Positions 27,249 through 36,752 are shown, counted from the stretch's first letter. The stretch: DNA of 56,274 nucleotides from Deltaproteobacteria bacterium CSP1-8 (GCA_001443455.1 LDXO01000012.1:1-56274), one strand, 5' to 3'. Made by a program: numbers and translations. The notes: generated from the letters alone by a model not told the origin.

Positions 27249-28625
27249 ATGGCGAAGAAGAAAAAGGCGTGGAGCGGCAGGTTCGACGGGCAGATCGATG
27301 CGTTCGTCGAGGAGTTCACGGCTTCGATCCCCTACGACGTCCTCCTGTACCGGCACGACATCGAGGGGAGCATCGCGCACGCGCGGATGCTCGGGAAGCA
27401 GAAGATCATCCCGCAGGGGGAGGCCAACAGGATCGCAGCCGCCCTGGCGGCCATCCGGGAGGATATCGAGGCGGGGAAAATCTCGTTCGACCTCTCCCAG
27501 GAGGACGTCCACATGGCGGTGGAGCAGTTCCTGACCCGGCGGCTGGGGAAGATCGGGGGGAAGCTGCACACCGGGAGAAGCAGAAACGACCAGGTGGCGC
27601 TGGACCTCCGCCTGTACCTGCGCGATTCGATCGACGATATCGTTCTGCTGATCGCCAAGGTCAAGGAGGCGATCCTCGCGCGCGCGGAGGAGGTCTTCGG
27701 GGTCGTGATGCCCGGGTACACGCACATGCAGAGGGCCCAGCCGGTCCTTTTTTCCCATCACCTGCTCGCGTACCACGAGATGTTTTCCCGGGACCAGGAC
27801 CGGTTCCGGGACGCCCGCAGGAGGGCGAACGTCTCTCCCCTCGGCGCGGGCGCGCTTGCGGGGACCACCTTCCCGGTCGACCGGGAGTTCGTGGCCCGGG
27901 AGCTCGGGATGGAGGGGGTGTGCGAGAACAGCATCGACGCCGTGTCCGACCGCGATTTTGCGGCGGACTTTCTCTACGCCTCCGCGGTGACGATGATGCA
28001 CCTCTCGCGCCTCTCCGAGGAGATGGTCTACTGGTCCTCCGCCGAGTTCGGGTTCCTCTCCCTGCCCGACGCGCTGTGCACCGGAAGCAGCATCATGCCG
28101 CAGAAGAAGAACCCCGATGTTCCCGAGCTCATCCGCGGGAAGACGGGGCGGACGTACGGGAATCTCGTGAATCTGCTCACGGTGATGAAGGGGCTGCCCC
28201 TTGCCTACAACCGCGACATGCAGGAGGACAAGGAAGCGGTGTTCGACTCGGCGCGGACGGTCAAGGAGTCCCTGATCGGCGCGGCGTTGCTCCTCCGGGG
28301 GATGACGGTCAACGAGGAGCGGATGCGGGCGGCCTGCGACGACGGGTTCCTCACCGCCACCGACCTTTCCGACTATCTCGCCCGGAAGGGGATCCCCTTC
28401 CGGAGGGCCCACGAGATTGCCGGAAAGATCGTCCGCTACTGCGAGAAAAGCGGGAAGCGGCTCAAGGACCTGAGCCTCCGGGAGTTCCGCTCCTTCTCCC
28501 GCAAGATCGGGGAGGACGTGCGCGACTTCGTGTCTCTCACGAACTCCGTACGCATGCGAAACGTCCGCGGCGGGACCGGACCGAGGAGAGTGAAGAGCCG
28601 CCTGGAGGCGCTGAAAAAACCATGA
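27249..28625 (+). CDS. argH: Argininosuccinate lyase
   Basis: Last arginine step, releasing fumarate. 458 residues of the fumarase/aspartase superfamily. WSGRFDGQIDAFVEEF at the start, LHTGRSRNDQVALD, the catalytic loop GSSIMPQKKNPDVPELIRGK and YTHMQRAQPVLF. It starts one base after argG and ends overlapping the small lipoprotein gene (ATGA). Confidence 0.97.
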   Translation: MAKKKKAWSGRFDGQIDAFVEEFTASIPYDVLLYRHDIEGSIAHARMLGKQKIIPQGEANRIAAALAAIREDIEAGKISFDLSQEDVHMAVEQFLTRRLGKIGGKLHTGRSRNDQVALDLRLYLRDSIDDIVLLIAKVKEAILARAEEVFGVVMPGYTHMQRAQPVLFSHHLLAYHEMFSRDQDRFRDARRRANVSPLGAGALAGTTFPVDREFVARELGMEGVCENSIDAVSDRDFAADFLYASAVTMMHLSRLSEEMVYWSSAEFGFLSLPDALCTGSSIMPQKKNPDVPELIRGKTGRTYGNLVNLLTVMKGLPLAYNRDMQEDKEAVFDSARTVKESLIGAALLLRGMTVNEERMRAACDDGFLTATDLSDYLARKGIPFRRAHEIAGKIVRYCEKSGKRLKDLSLREFRSFSRKIGEDVRDFVSLTNSVRMRNVRGGTGPRRVKSRLEALKKP

Positions 28626-28774
28626 ACGGTCGGATCGGGGGCGTGCGGGCGTGCATCGCCCTCGCCCTGCTTCTCCTCGCCGTAAGCCTTCTGCCCGCGT
28701 GCGGGCGCAAGGCGAAGCCTCAGCCCCTGTGGGGGAAGGCGGCCTCTTCGCAAGCCCGATTCGAGATGAGGTGA
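28622..28774 (+). CDS. Small lipoprotein, LptM (YifL)-like
   Basis: A 50-residue protein. A signal peptide (about 1-26) ends in the lipobox LPAC (24-27), leaving a 24-residue lipidated tail beginning [13 protein letters not shown]. coli LptM, encoded next to dapF, has the same plan (CG-K-P) and helps mature the LPS export pore LptD. Here the gene lies between argH and lysA, upstream of dapF, so synteny supports the call. It overlaps argH by 4 bases. Its small size makes it easy to miss. Sequence identity outside the first residues is weak, so the function is inference. Confidence 0.75.
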   Translation: MNGRIGGVRACIALALLLLAVSLLPACGRKAKPQPLWGKAASSQARFEMR

Positions 28775-28778
28775 GCCG

Positions 28779-30071
28779 ATGCACCATTTCGCAATGAAAC
28801 GAGGGGAGATGGTTTGCGAGGGGGTGCCCCTCGGGCGAATCGCGGATGCCGTGGGAACGCCCGTCTACGTATACAGCCACGCGACCCTCTCCCATCACTA
28901 CGGCGTGTTCGACCGGGTGTTCTCCGGGACCCCGCACCTCATCTGCTATTCCATGAAGGCGAACCCGAACGGCTCCATCATCCGGACGTTCACGAACCTC
29001 GGAAGCGGGGTGGACATCGTCTCCGGGGGTGAGCTCTCCCGCGCCCTCGCGGCGGGAACGCCCCCCTCGAAGATCGTTTACTCCGGCGTCGGGAAGATGG
29101 AGTGGGAGATCGAGGAGGCCCTCCGCCGGGGGATCCTGATGTTCAACGTCGAGTCCCGGCAGGAACTGGAGACGATCGACGCCATCGCGCGAAAGATGCG
29201 GAGGAGGGCGCCCATCGCTCTCCGCGTGAACCCGGACGTCGACCCGAAGACCCACCCCTACATCTCCACGGGTCTGAAGAAGAACAAGTTCGGCATCCAC
29301 ATCGACCAGGCGATACGGGATTACGAGTGGGCGGCGAGGCGCCGGCACATCGAGGTCGTCGGCGTGGACTGCCACATCGGCTCCCAGCTCACGGAGATAT
29401 CCCCCTTCGTGGATGCCGCCGGCAGGGTCCGGGCGCTGGTCGACCGCCTGATACGAAAGGGGCTTGACATCCGCTTCGTCGATATCGGGGGAGGGTTGGG
29501 GATCACCTACGAGGACGAGATACCGCCGGACCCGCGGCAGTACGCGGACGCCATCGCAGGAGCCTTCCGGGGACTGCCCGTCACGATCATCCTCGAGCCG
29601 GGGCGGGTGCTCGTGGGGAACGCAGGAGTTCTGCTTACCCGAATGCTCTACACCAAGCCGTCCCAGGAGGGGGCGGGGAAGGGGAAGAAACAGTTCTTCA
29701 TCGTCGATGCCGCGATGAACGACCTTGCGCGCCCTTCGCTCTACGGCTCCTACCACGCCATCGTCCCCGTCACGAAACGGACGAGGAGGAAGGTGGTGGC
29801 GGACGTGGTAGGGCCCATCTGCGAATCGGGAGATTTCCTCGCGAGGGACCGGGAACTCCCCGCCTTCGCGGCGGGAGACCTCGTCGCGGTGATGAGCGCC
29901 GGTGCCTACGGATTCTCGATGTCCTCGACATACAACTCGCGCCCGCGTGCCGCGGAAGTGATGGTGTCCGGGTCCCGGTTCGAGGTGGTGAGGGAGCGGG
30001 AGCCGCTACGGGACCTGACCCGGGGGGAGCGGACCGCGTCGTTTCTCTCCCGGCGGGGGAGAACAACGTAG
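28779..30071 (+). CDS. lysA: Diaminopimelate decarboxylase
   Basis: PLP enzyme (alanine racemase fold) converting meso-DAP to lysine. 430 residues. The PLP lysine is in [51 protein letters not shown] and [11 protein letters not shown] line the active site. ATG 28779 follows the lipoprotein gene by 4 bases, with GAGGTGAG upstream. Confidence 0.96.
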   Translation: MHHFAMKRGEMVCEGVPLGRIADAVGTPVYVYSHATLSHHYGVFDRVFSGTPHLICYSMKANPNGSIIRTFTNLGSGVDIVSGGELSRALAAGTPPSKIVYSGVGKMEWEIEEALRRGILMFNVESRQELETIDAIARKMRRRAPIALRVNPDVDPKTHPYISTGLKKNKFGIHIDQAIRDYEWAARRRHIEVVGVDCHIGSQLTEISPFVDAAGRVRALVDRLIRKGLDIRFVDIGGGLGITYEDEIPPDPRQYADAIAGAFRGLPVTIILEPGRVLVGNAGVLLTRMLYTKPSQEGAGKGKKQFFIVDAAMNDLARPSLYGSYHAIVPVTKRTRRKVVADVVGPICESGDFLARDRELPAFAAGDLVAVMSAGAYGFSMSSTYNSRPRAAEVMVSGSRFEVVREREPLRDLTRGERTASFLSRRGRTT

Positions 30072-30166
30072 ACCCGGGAAGGCGGGAGCGGGGGATCACC
30101 GGGGTTGTTGGAATGGGAGGGGGCAATCTGCTACCATAACGGAACATTTCTCGAGGCGGAACCGAC

Positions 30167-30994
30167 GTGAAAAAGGGAATTCCCTTTTCCAAACTGAACG
30201 GCAGCGGAAACGACTTCCTCCTGGTCGACAACCGGAACGGCGTGATGAAGGGGCACGACCTTTCGCAGTTTGCCGCAAGGGTGTGCGACAGGACCCGGTC
30301 GATCGGGGCAGACGGGATGATCTTCCTTGCGCGCTCCCGCAGCGCCGATTTCCGGTGGAACTTCTTCAACGCGGACGGGTCCGTGGCGGAGATGTGCGGG
30401 AACGGGGGCCGTTGCGCAGCGCGGTACGCGTCCGAGCACGGATTTGCGGACAAGTCGATGTCGTTCGAAACGCTGGCGGGGCTCATCCACGCCGAGGTAT
30501 CGGGACGCCGCGTCAAGCTCCAGATGACCGCGCCCTGCGGGCTTGCGGTAGACAGGACGCTTATGCTGCGCGGGAAGAAGATCCGGTACTCCTTTCTCAA
30601 CACGGGAGTGCCGCACGTCGTCCTGTTCGTTCCCGCGATCGAGAAGATCGACCTCGTCGGGGTGGGCCGGGGAATCCGGACGCACCGCGCGTTCGCGCCG
30701 CGGGGGACCAACGTCAATTTCGCGCAGGTGCGCGACGGCGAGGTCCGGGTCCGCACCTACGAGCGGGGGGTGGAAGGGGAAACGCTCGCCTGCGGGACGG
30801 GTGCGGTGGCCTCCGGCATCCTCTCCGCCGTTCATGGCTTCGTCCGTCCCCCGGTGACCGTCCGCACCCGGGGGGGAGAGACTCTTGTCATCCATTTCGA
30901 CCCGGACGAAAAAGGGTTCGGCGAGGTGTACCTGGAGGGTGACACCTCATGGTCCTGCGACGGGGTGATCACCGAGGAAGCGTACCGTTACTGA
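30167..30994 (+). CDS. dapF: Diaminopimelate epimerase
   Basis: Cofactor-free epimerase, LL-DAP to meso-DAP. 275 residues. FSKLNGSGNDFLL at the N-terminus and the two catalytic cysteines in MCGNGGRC (Cys77) and ACGTGAVAS (Cys209), matching C73/C217 of E. coli. The start is GTG 30167. The 95-base gap after lysA is the largest in this part of the cluster and may hold a weak internal promoter, but I see no convincing one. Confidence 0.96.
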   Translation: MKKGIPFSKLNGSGNDFLLVDNRNGVMKGHDLSQFAARVCDRTRSIGADGMIFLARSRSADFRWNFFNADGSVAEMCGNGGRCAARYASEHGFADKSMSFETLAGLIHAEVSGRRVKLQMTAPCGLAVDRTLMLRGKKIRYSFLNTGVPHVVLFVPAIEKIDLVGVGRGIRTHRAFAPRGTNVNFAQVRDGEVRVRTYERGVEGETLACGTGAVASGILSAVHGFVRPPVTVRTRGGETLVIHFDPDEKGFGEVYLEGDTSWSCDGVITEEAYRY

Positions 30995-31009
30995 AGGGGG
31001 GAGAAGACG

Positions 31010-31882
31010 ATGTTTCACGGGGCCATTGTCGCGACGGTAACGCCGTTCCGAAACGGGAAACTGGACAAGAGCGCGCTGAGGAAGCTCGTGACATTCCAGA
31101 TCGACAACGGCACGGACGGGATCGTCCCGTGCGGGACGACCGGGGAATCGGCGACACTTTCCTTCGACGAGCACGAACGCGTCATCGACACCGTTCTCGA
31201 AGCGGCGGACGGCCGCGTCCCGGTGATCGCAGGGACCGGCTCCAACAACACGAAGGAGGCGATCGTTCTCACCCGGTACGCGAAACGGGCGGGGGCAAGC
31301 GCGGCACTCGTCATCACGCCGTACTACAACAAGCCGACGCAGGAGGGTCTCGTCCGGCACTTCAGCGCTGTCGCCGAGTCGACCGACATCCCGATCATCC
31401 TCTACAACGTGCCGGGGAGGACCGGGGTGAACATGGCGGCGTCCACCGTGGCCCGCCTGGCCGAGGTCCCGACCATCGTGGGGGTGAAGGAGGCTTCCGG
31501 CAACCTGACCCAGGTGTGCGACATCATCCGGATGACGTCGAAGAAGTTCTGCGTCCTCTCCGGCGACGATGCCCTGTTCTTTCCCATGATGGCGCTTGGC
31601 GCGAAGGGGGTGATCTCCGTGACGTCGAACGTTGCCCCCCGGCTGATGGCGGATCTGTACGACACCTATGTCATCGGCGAGATCTCCCGCGCGAGGGACA
31701 TCCATTACCAGCTGTGGCCGCTGTTCAACGCGCTGTTCATCGAGACCAACCCCATCCCCGCAAAGACGGCCCTGGCCATGATGAGGAGGATCCACGAGGA
31801 GTTCCGGCTTCCCCTTACCCCGATGGCGGAGGCGAACCGGAAGGCTCTCGCCAAGGTTCTTTCCGACATGAAACTCGCCTGA
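31010..31882 (+). CDS. dapA: 4-hydroxy-tetrahydrodipicolinate synthase
   Basis: Condenses pyruvate and aspartate semialdehyde, committing carbon to lysine/DAP. 290 residues, class I aldolase TIM barrel. GTTGESATLSFDEH, YYNKPTQEGLVRHF with the catalytic Tyr, YNVPGRTGVNM and the Schiff-base Lys in VGVKEASGNL. ATG 31010 follows GGGGGGAGAAG. Confidence 0.96.
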   Translation: MFHGAIVATVTPFRNGKLDKSALRKLVTFQIDNGTDGIVPCGTTGESATLSFDEHERVIDTVLEAADGRVPVIAGTGSNNTKEAIVLTRYAKRAGASAALVITPYYNKPTQEGLVRHFSAVAESTDIPIILYNVPGRTGVNMAASTVARLAEVPTIVGVKEASGNLTQVCDIIRMTSKKFCVLSGDDALFFPMMALGAKGVISVTSNVAPRLMADLYDTYVIGEISRARDIHYQLWPLFNALFIETNPIPAKTALAMMRRIHEEFRLPLTPMAEANRKALAKVLSDMKLA

Positions 31883-31907
31883 AGGCGAAAGGGGGAGGAA
31901 GAACAAC

Positions 31908-32711
31908 ATGGCGAGGGTGGTCGTGTGCGGGGCGATGGGAAGGATGGGCCGGGCGATCCTGGGGATTCTCAAGGACCGACCGAACGGACTGGTCCTCTCC
32001 GGTGCGCTGGAAACGCCGGGCCACCCGCTGCTGGGACAGGACGCCTTCGAGGCCGCCGGAGCGGGAAAGGCGGATGTTGCCGTCACGAGCGATTTCCCCT
32101 CGTCGATTGCCCGGGCGGACGTGGCGATCGACTTCACCCACGCGGTTTCATCCGTCGCGCACGCGAAAGAGGCCGCCGCCGCCGGTAAGCCGATCGTGAT
32201 CGGGAGCACCGGCTTGACGAAGGAACAGACCGGGGAGATCCGGGCCGCGGCGGAAACGATCGCATGCGTTCTTTCCCCCAACATGAGCGTGGGGGTGAAC
32301 CTGATGTTCCGGGTGGCGGCCGACGTCGCCCGCGTGCTCGGGGACGACTACGACGTGGAGATCGTCGAGACCCACCACCGGTTCAAGAAGGACTCTCCCT
32401 CGGGCACGGCGGTGAAGCTGGCCGACGCGGTCGCCGGCGCGCTGGGTCGGGACATGAAGGAGGCGGGCGTGTACGGCCGGCGCGGAATGGTCGGGGAGCG
32501 CACCCGGAAGGAAATCGGGGTATTCGCGGTCCGGGCGGGCGACGTCGTGGGCGAGCACACCCTCGTGTTCGGCGGGATCGGGGAAAGGTTCGAGATCACC
32601 CACCGGGCCCACAGTCGGGACACGTTCGCGCGGGGCGCCGTGAGGGCCGCCTCGTGGGTCATCGGGAAACCCGCAGGTCTCTATGACATGCGTGCGGTAC
32701 TCGGGGTGTGA
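31908..32711 (+). CDS. dapB: 4-hydroxy-tetrahydrodipicolinate reductase
   Basis: NAD(P)H-dependent reduction to tetrahydrodipicolinate. 267 residues. Dinucleotide motif VCGAMGRMGRAI, then IGSTGLTKEQ, SPNMSVGVNL, and the catalytic ETHHRFKKDSPSGTA (His/Lys). It follows dapA by 25 bases. Confidence 0.96.
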   Translation: MARVVVCGAMGRMGRAILGILKDRPNGLVLSGALETPGHPLLGQDAFEAAGAGKADVAVTSDFPSSIARADVAIDFTHAVSSVAHAKEAAAAGKPIVIGSTGLTKEQTGEIRAAAETIACVLSPNMSVGVNLMFRVAADVARVLGDDYDVEIVETHHRFKKDSPSGTAVKLADAVAGALGRDMKEAGVYGRRGMVGERTRKEIGVFAVRAGDVVGEHTLVFGGIGERFEITHRAHSRDTFARGAVRAASWVIGKPAGLYDMRAVLGV

Positions 32712-32714
32712 TCC

Positions 32715-33479
32715 TTGAAGATCGCGCGGTTTGAATTTCGTGGACACGTTGCATACGGCATCGTCGATCCCGGGAAGGGAGAGATCCAGGAACTTGACGG
32801 GCCTCCGTTCGAGGGGATCCGGCCGACCGGCGCCCCGAGGCCCCTGGCCGATGTCCGACTTCTCGCGCCCGTGGTTCCCTCCAAGATCGTCTCCATAGGG
32901 CTGATCTACAAGGACCACGCGCGGGAGATGGGGAAGGCGATCCCCGAAGAACCGCTCATCTTCCTCAAAGCCCCGTCCGCGCTCAACCACCCCGGCGGCG
33001 ATGTGGTGTACCCGCGTGCCTCCCGGCGGGTCGATCACGAGGCGGAACTGGCCGTCGTCATCGGGAGGAAGGCGAAGGATGTTTCGGAGCGGGAGGCGCG
33101 GTCGGTGATCCTGGGGTACACATGCTTCAACGACGTGACCGCCCGGGATCTCCAGGCGAAGGACGTGCAGTACGCGCGGGCGAAGGGGTTCGACACCTTC
33201 GGGCCGGTCGGCCCCTGGGTCGAGACGGACCTCGACCCGTCCGCCCTGTCGATCCGCTGTCTCGTGAACGGTCAGGCGAGGCAGGACAGCAACACGCGGG
33301 AGATGGGCAAATCGGTGTTCGCGCTGGTGGAGCACATATCCCACGTCATGACCCTGTACCCCGGCGACATCATCGCGACCGGCACCCCTCCGGGGGTCGG
33401 CCCCGTGAAGGTAGGAGACGTGATGACCGTCGAGATCGAGGGAATCGGGTCCCTGACCAACCGGGTCGTAGCGCCGTAG
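32715..33479 (+). CDS. Fumarylacetoacetate hydrolase family protein
   Basis: 254 residues of the FAH/HpcE fold. IGLIYKDHAREM, the metal-binding glutamates around RRVDHEAELAVVIGRKAKD, YTCFNDVTARDLQ, and GDIIATGTPPGVGPVKVGD near the end. Family members hydrolyse or decarboxylate acyl-pyruvates such as oxaloacetate or fumarylpyruvate. It lies between dapB and dapL with three-base spacing to dapB, so it is expressed with lysine genes. Clearing oxaloacetate or an unstable keto acid is a reasonable guess but not shown. TTG start at 32715. Confidence 0.85.
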   Translation: MKIARFEFRGHVAYGIVDPGKGEIQELDGPPFEGIRPTGAPRPLADVRLLAPVVPSKIVSIGLIYKDHAREMGKAIPEEPLIFLKAPSALNHPGGDVVYPRASRRVDHEAELAVVIGRKAKDVSEREARSVILGYTCFNDVTARDLQAKDVQYARAKGFDTFGPVGPWVETDLDPSALSIRCLVNGQARQDSNTREMGKSVFALVEHISHVMTLYPGDIIATGTPPGVGPVKVGDVMTVEIEGIGSLTNRVVAP

Positions 33480-33509
33480 CCCACCAACCCTTCAGGAGAT
33501 TTTGACAAG

Positions 33510-34679
33510 ATGAGACGTTTTCCGCTATCCACCCGGATCGAGGCTCTTCCCCCGTACCTGTTCGCCGAACTCGACCGGAAAAAGCAGGAGGTCCGGGCCC
33601 GCGGCGTGGACATCATCGACCTGGGGGTCGGGGACCCGGATCGCCCGACGCCGAAATTCATCGTGAACCGGCTGAAGCGGGAGGCGGAGATTCCTTCCAA
33701 TCATCAGTACCCTTCCTATGAAGGGCTTCCGCAGTTCCGGGAAGCCGCGGCGACATGGTACCGGCGGCGATTCGGCGTGTCGCTGGATCCTTCCTCCGAG
33801 GTGGTCGCACTCATCGGGTCGAAGGAGGGGATCGCCCACTTCCCGCTGGCGTTCGTGAACCCCGGCGATACGGTCCTGGTGCCGGATCCCGGTTATCCCG
33901 TCTACCACATCGCCACGATGTTCGCCGGCGGGAGATCGCATTTCCTGCCGCTTCGGCGGGAGAACGGTTTTTTGCCCGACCTCGATGCAATCCCGCGCTC
34001 CGTCCTCGCGAAGGCGAAGATCCTTTTCCTCAACTATCCGAACAACCCGACGTCCGCGGTGGCCGACCGGAAGTTCTACCGGAGGGTTCTCGGGTTCGCC
34101 GAGGAGCACGACCTGATCGTGGCGCACGATGTGGCGTATACGGAGATCTATTTCGACGGGAAGAAGCCGATGAGCATCCTCGAGCTCCCCGGGGCGAAGA
34201 AGAGATGTATCGAGTTTCACTCCCTGTCCAAGACCTACAACATGACGGGTTGGCGGATCGGGTTCGCCGTGGGAAACGCCGAACTCGTGGCAGGCACCGG
34301 GAAGGTCAAGACCAACGTGGACAGCGGAGTGTTCCAGGCGGTTCAGGGTGCGGGGATCGCCGCGCTCACAAGCAGCGACGAGGTCACCGACGCCATCCGT
34401 CGCACCTACCAGGACCGTCGTGACATCCTCGTACCGGGACTTCGGGCGCTCGGCCTTGACCCTGTCGAACCCGGGGGCACGTTCTACGTGTGGATTCCCG
34501 TTCCGAAGGGGTACACATCGGCATCCTTCTGCGCGCATCTGCTGGAGAGGGCCGGCATCGTCACCACCCCCGGGAGCGGATTCGGGAAAAGTGGAGAAGG
34601 GTACATCCGGATCGCCCTGACGAAGGAGAAGGTGCGGCTTCGGGAGGCCCTTACCCGGATGAGGAAGGTGGGTTTCTAA
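33510..34679 (+). CDS. dapL: LL-diaminopimelate aminotransferase
   Basis: A fold-type I PLP aminotransferase of 389 residues that converts tetrahydrodipicolinate directly to LL-DAP, bypassing DapD/DapC/DapE. Seen: DLGVGDPDRPTP, NYPNNPTSAVA, HDVAYTEIYF, and the PLP Lys (about 241) in HSLSKTYNMTGWRIGF. General class I aminotransferases share these motifs. The DapL call rests on length, overall match and position inside dapF-dapA-dapB. It follows the FAH gene by 30 bases. Confidence 0.9.
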   Translation: MRRFPLSTRIEALPPYLFAELDRKKQEVRARGVDIIDLGVGDPDRPTPKFIVNRLKREAEIPSNHQYPSYEGLPQFREAAATWYRRRFGVSLDPSSEVVALIGSKEGIAHFPLAFVNPGDTVLVPDPGYPVYHIATMFAGGRSHFLPLRRENGFLPDLDAIPRSVLAKAKILFLNYPNNPTSAVADRKFYRRVLGFAEEHDLIVAHDVAYTEIYFDGKKPMSILELPGAKKRCIEFHSLSKTYNMTGWRIGFAVGNAELVAGTGKVKTNVDSGVFQAVQGAGIAALTSSDEVTDAIRRTYQDRRDILVPGLRALGLDPVEPGGTFYVWIPVPKGYTSASFCAHLLERAGIVTTPGSGFGKSGEGYIRIALTKEKVRLREALTRMRKVGF

Positions 34680-34709
34680 GACTGCCGTGGACAAGACAGG
34701 AAGGGCGGA

Positions 34710-35189
34710 GTGCCGGAAGAGGTGATCCTGCTTCTCGGGAGCAATGTGGGCCGCCGGGTCCGGCGGCTTCGGGACGGAGTTGCAGCGATCGCCAGGGGGG
34801 TAACGATCGGGAGGATGTCCCGGATGTACGCGGGGGAGCCGAGCGGGAGGGCGAACCAGCCGTGGTATCTAAACATCGCAGTCCGGGGGGAGACCGACTT
34901 CGCCCCGGATGCCCTTCTTCAATTCGTCAAGAGAATCGAAGCGGAGGCGGGTCGAAAGACGGGGGCGCGCTGGGGGCCCCGGGAGCTCGACATCGATATC
35001 ATCCTGATGGGGAACCGAGTTGTTCGCGAGCCGCACCTTGCGATTCCCCACCCGCAGATGTCCGTTCGACGGTTCTGCCTTGTGCCCGTGGCCGAAATCG
35101 CGCCGGAAGTCCCCGTGCCCCCCGGCGGGGAGACGGTGAGGGATCTTCTGGAAGCGTGTCGGGATCCGCTGGAGGTGAGTCCGTTATGA
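34710..35189 (+). CDS. folK: 2-amino-4-hydroxy-6-hydroxymethyldihydropteridine pyrophosphokinase
   Basis: Transfers pyrophosphate from ATP to hydroxymethyl-dihydropterin in folate synthesis. 159 residues. LLLGSNVG at the N-terminus, NQPWYLNIAV, and the signature RWGPRELDIDIILMG, with PHPQMSVRRFCLVP after it. GTG 34710; its stop overlaps the next start as ATGA. Confidence 0.95.
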   Translation: MPEEVILLLGSNVGRRVRRLRDGVAAIARGVTIGRMSRMYAGEPSGRANQPWYLNIAVRGETDFAPDALLQFVKRIEAEAGRKTGARWGPRELDIDIILMGNRVVREPHLAIPHPQMSVRRFCLVPVAEIAPEVPVPPGGETVRDLLEACRDPLEVSPL

Positions 35190-35752
35190 AGTCGCGCTGG
35201 ATGAGGAAGGTGGTGGTCACGGGGACATTGCTGCTGTCCCTGCTGGCGGCAGGTGGCTGCCGCAAGCAGGAACCCCCCCGCGGGACGGGCGGCGAAGCGA
35301 TCAACCTGAACGCCCTGAATGAGATCCAGAACTACAAGGAGATTCTCCGGAAGGATCCGAACAATCTCCAGGCCCTCATCAACATCGGGAATCTCTATTA
35401 CGACACCGGGCAGGATCTTCTCGCCATCGAACATTACCAGCGGGCGCTTTCCCTCGATCCGCGCAACGTGAACGTCAGGACCGACATGGCCGTCTGCTAC
35501 CGGCGGAAAGGGAACCCCGACAAGGCGATCGAGGAGCTCAAGGAGGCGATCTCGATCGACCCCAGACACGCGCAGTCCCGGTACAACCTGGGTGTCATCC
35601 TGATCCACGACAAAAACGACATCGAGGGGGGCATCGCGGCGTGGGAAGCGCTTCTGGAGAATGTCCCCGGCTACCCCTATCGCGATTCCCTGAAAGCGGA
35701 GATCACGAAGATGCGCGCCACGGTCGAGGCGATGAAGCCCAAAATGAAGTGA
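35186..35752 (+). CDS. TPR-repeat lipoprotein
   Basis: 188 residues. A signal peptide ends with AAGGC, so Cys25 is the lipidated residue. Three tetratricopeptide repeats follow (about 55-160: NLYYDTGQDLLAIEHYQRAL, AVCYRRKGNPDKAIEELKEA, LGVILIHDKNDIEGGIAAWEAL). It is probably an envelope scaffold; the partner is unknown. It closes the long trmFO-to-folK run, with the start coupled to folK. Confidence 0.88.
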   Translation: MKSRWMRKVVVTGTLLLSLLAAGGCRKQEPPRGTGGEAINLNALNEIQNYKEILRKDPNNLQALINIGNLYYDTGQDLLAIEHYQRALSLDPRNVNVRTDMAVCYRRKGNPDKAIEELKEAISIDPRHAQSRYNLGVILIHDKNDIEGGIAAWEALLENVPGYPYRDSLKAEITKMRATVEAMKPKMK

Positions 35753-35895
35753 ATCGAATTTTATTTAGGCCTAACATTCCGGAGAAACAGGGAAAATCAT
35801 AATCCGTTCCTAGACATCCCCTGATCCTCCGTTCCTCTCCCCCCCCATGGAAATAGAAAAAAGTTATATTTTTGTGTGTCAAAGTTAATTTTGTG

Positions 35896-35940
35896 TTGAC
35901 AGTACCGGGGGCAAGGAATATATGTAACAGTGTTTTGTTA
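35896..35940 (+). promoter_or_regulatory. Promoter and candidate operator of the IclR regulator gene
   Basis: TTGACA (35896-35901), 17 bases, TATATG (35919-35924). Immediately downstream, overlapping the likely transcription start, is TAACA-N6-TGTTA (35925-35940), an inverted repeat suited to autorepression. It lies in the 220-base gap between the TPR lipoprotein gene and the IclR gene. That gap is unusually AT-rich in its second half (from 35851) and holds no other feature I can support. Confidence 0.55.
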
Positions 35941-35972
35941 TCCTGGTTTTGAATCAGCACATGGGAGGGCCC

Positions 35973-36752
35973 ATGGTACGGCGCGACAAGTCGAATTACA
36001 TCATCCAGTCTGTCTCCCACGCCCTCGACGTGCTGGAGGAGTTTCACGGGGATGTGGACGAACTGGGGGTCACCGAACTGAGCAAGAAGTTAAAACTTCA
36101 CAAAAACAACGTATTTCGAATCCTCGCGACGCTGCAGTCCCGGAACTATATCGAACAGAACAAGGCGAACGAAAACTATCGTTTGGGGATACGGTGTCTC
36201 GAACTGGGGCAGACCTTCATCCATCAAAGGGGAATGTTGAAGCAGGCCAATCCGGTCCTCCAGGAACTTGCCGAGAAGACCGGGGAGACGAGCTACGTGT
36301 CCATCATGCGCGGAAACGAGGTCGTATACCTCGACTCGGTCGAGCCGGAGACCACGGTCCGCGTGGTTTCCCGCCTCGGGCTCCACATGCCGACGCATGC
36401 CACCGCCGCCGGGAAAGTGCTCGTGGCCTTCGAATCCGAGGAGGACCTTCGCAAGCGGTTCAGCGGGGAACTCAAGAGCTACACCAAGAACACCTTCCGG
36501 ACCGTCGAGGAACTCTTCCGGGACCTCGAAGCCGTGCGGGAGAAGGGGTATGCCACCGATCTCGAGGAGTTCGAGGAAGGGTTACGGTGCGTCGCCTCCC
36601 CGATACGCGATTACACCCGGAAGGTGATCGGCGCCTTGAGCGTCTCCGGCCCGGCGCATCGCCTCGCGGACGAGAAAATCCAGACGATATTCGGCGCCGA
36701 AGTGGTCCGGTTGGGCAAGGAACTTTCGATCCGCCTCGGTTTCCGGGAGTAA
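35973..36752 (+). CDS. IclR family transcriptional regulator
   Basis: About 259 residues. The N-terminal winged helix (about 10-75) has SVSHALDVLEEF, ELSKKLKLHKNNVFRILATLQ and YRLGIRCLELG. The C-terminal IclR ligand domain (about 90-255) contains THATAAGKVLVA and EGLRCVASPIRDY, the effector-binding core. The start is unclear: ATG 35973 has GGAGG only four bases away; ATG 35961 and TTG 35949 are in frame. The nearest downstream genes are the TetR regulator and acyl-CoA dehydrogenase, so control of acid or fatty-acid catabolism is a reasonable inference. Confidence 0.88.
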   Translation: MVRRDKSNYIIQSVSHALDVLEEFHGDVDELGVTELSKKLKLHKNNVFRILATLQSRNYIEQNKANENYRLGIRCLELGQTFIHQRGMLKQANPVLQELAEKTGETSYVSIMRGNEVVYLDSVEPETTVRVVSRLGLHMPTHATAAGKVLVAFESEEDLRKRFSGELKSYTKNTFRTVEELFRDLEAVREKGYATDLEEFEEGLRCVASPIRDYTRKVIGALSVSGPAHRLADEKIQTIFGAEVVRLGKELSIRLGFRE

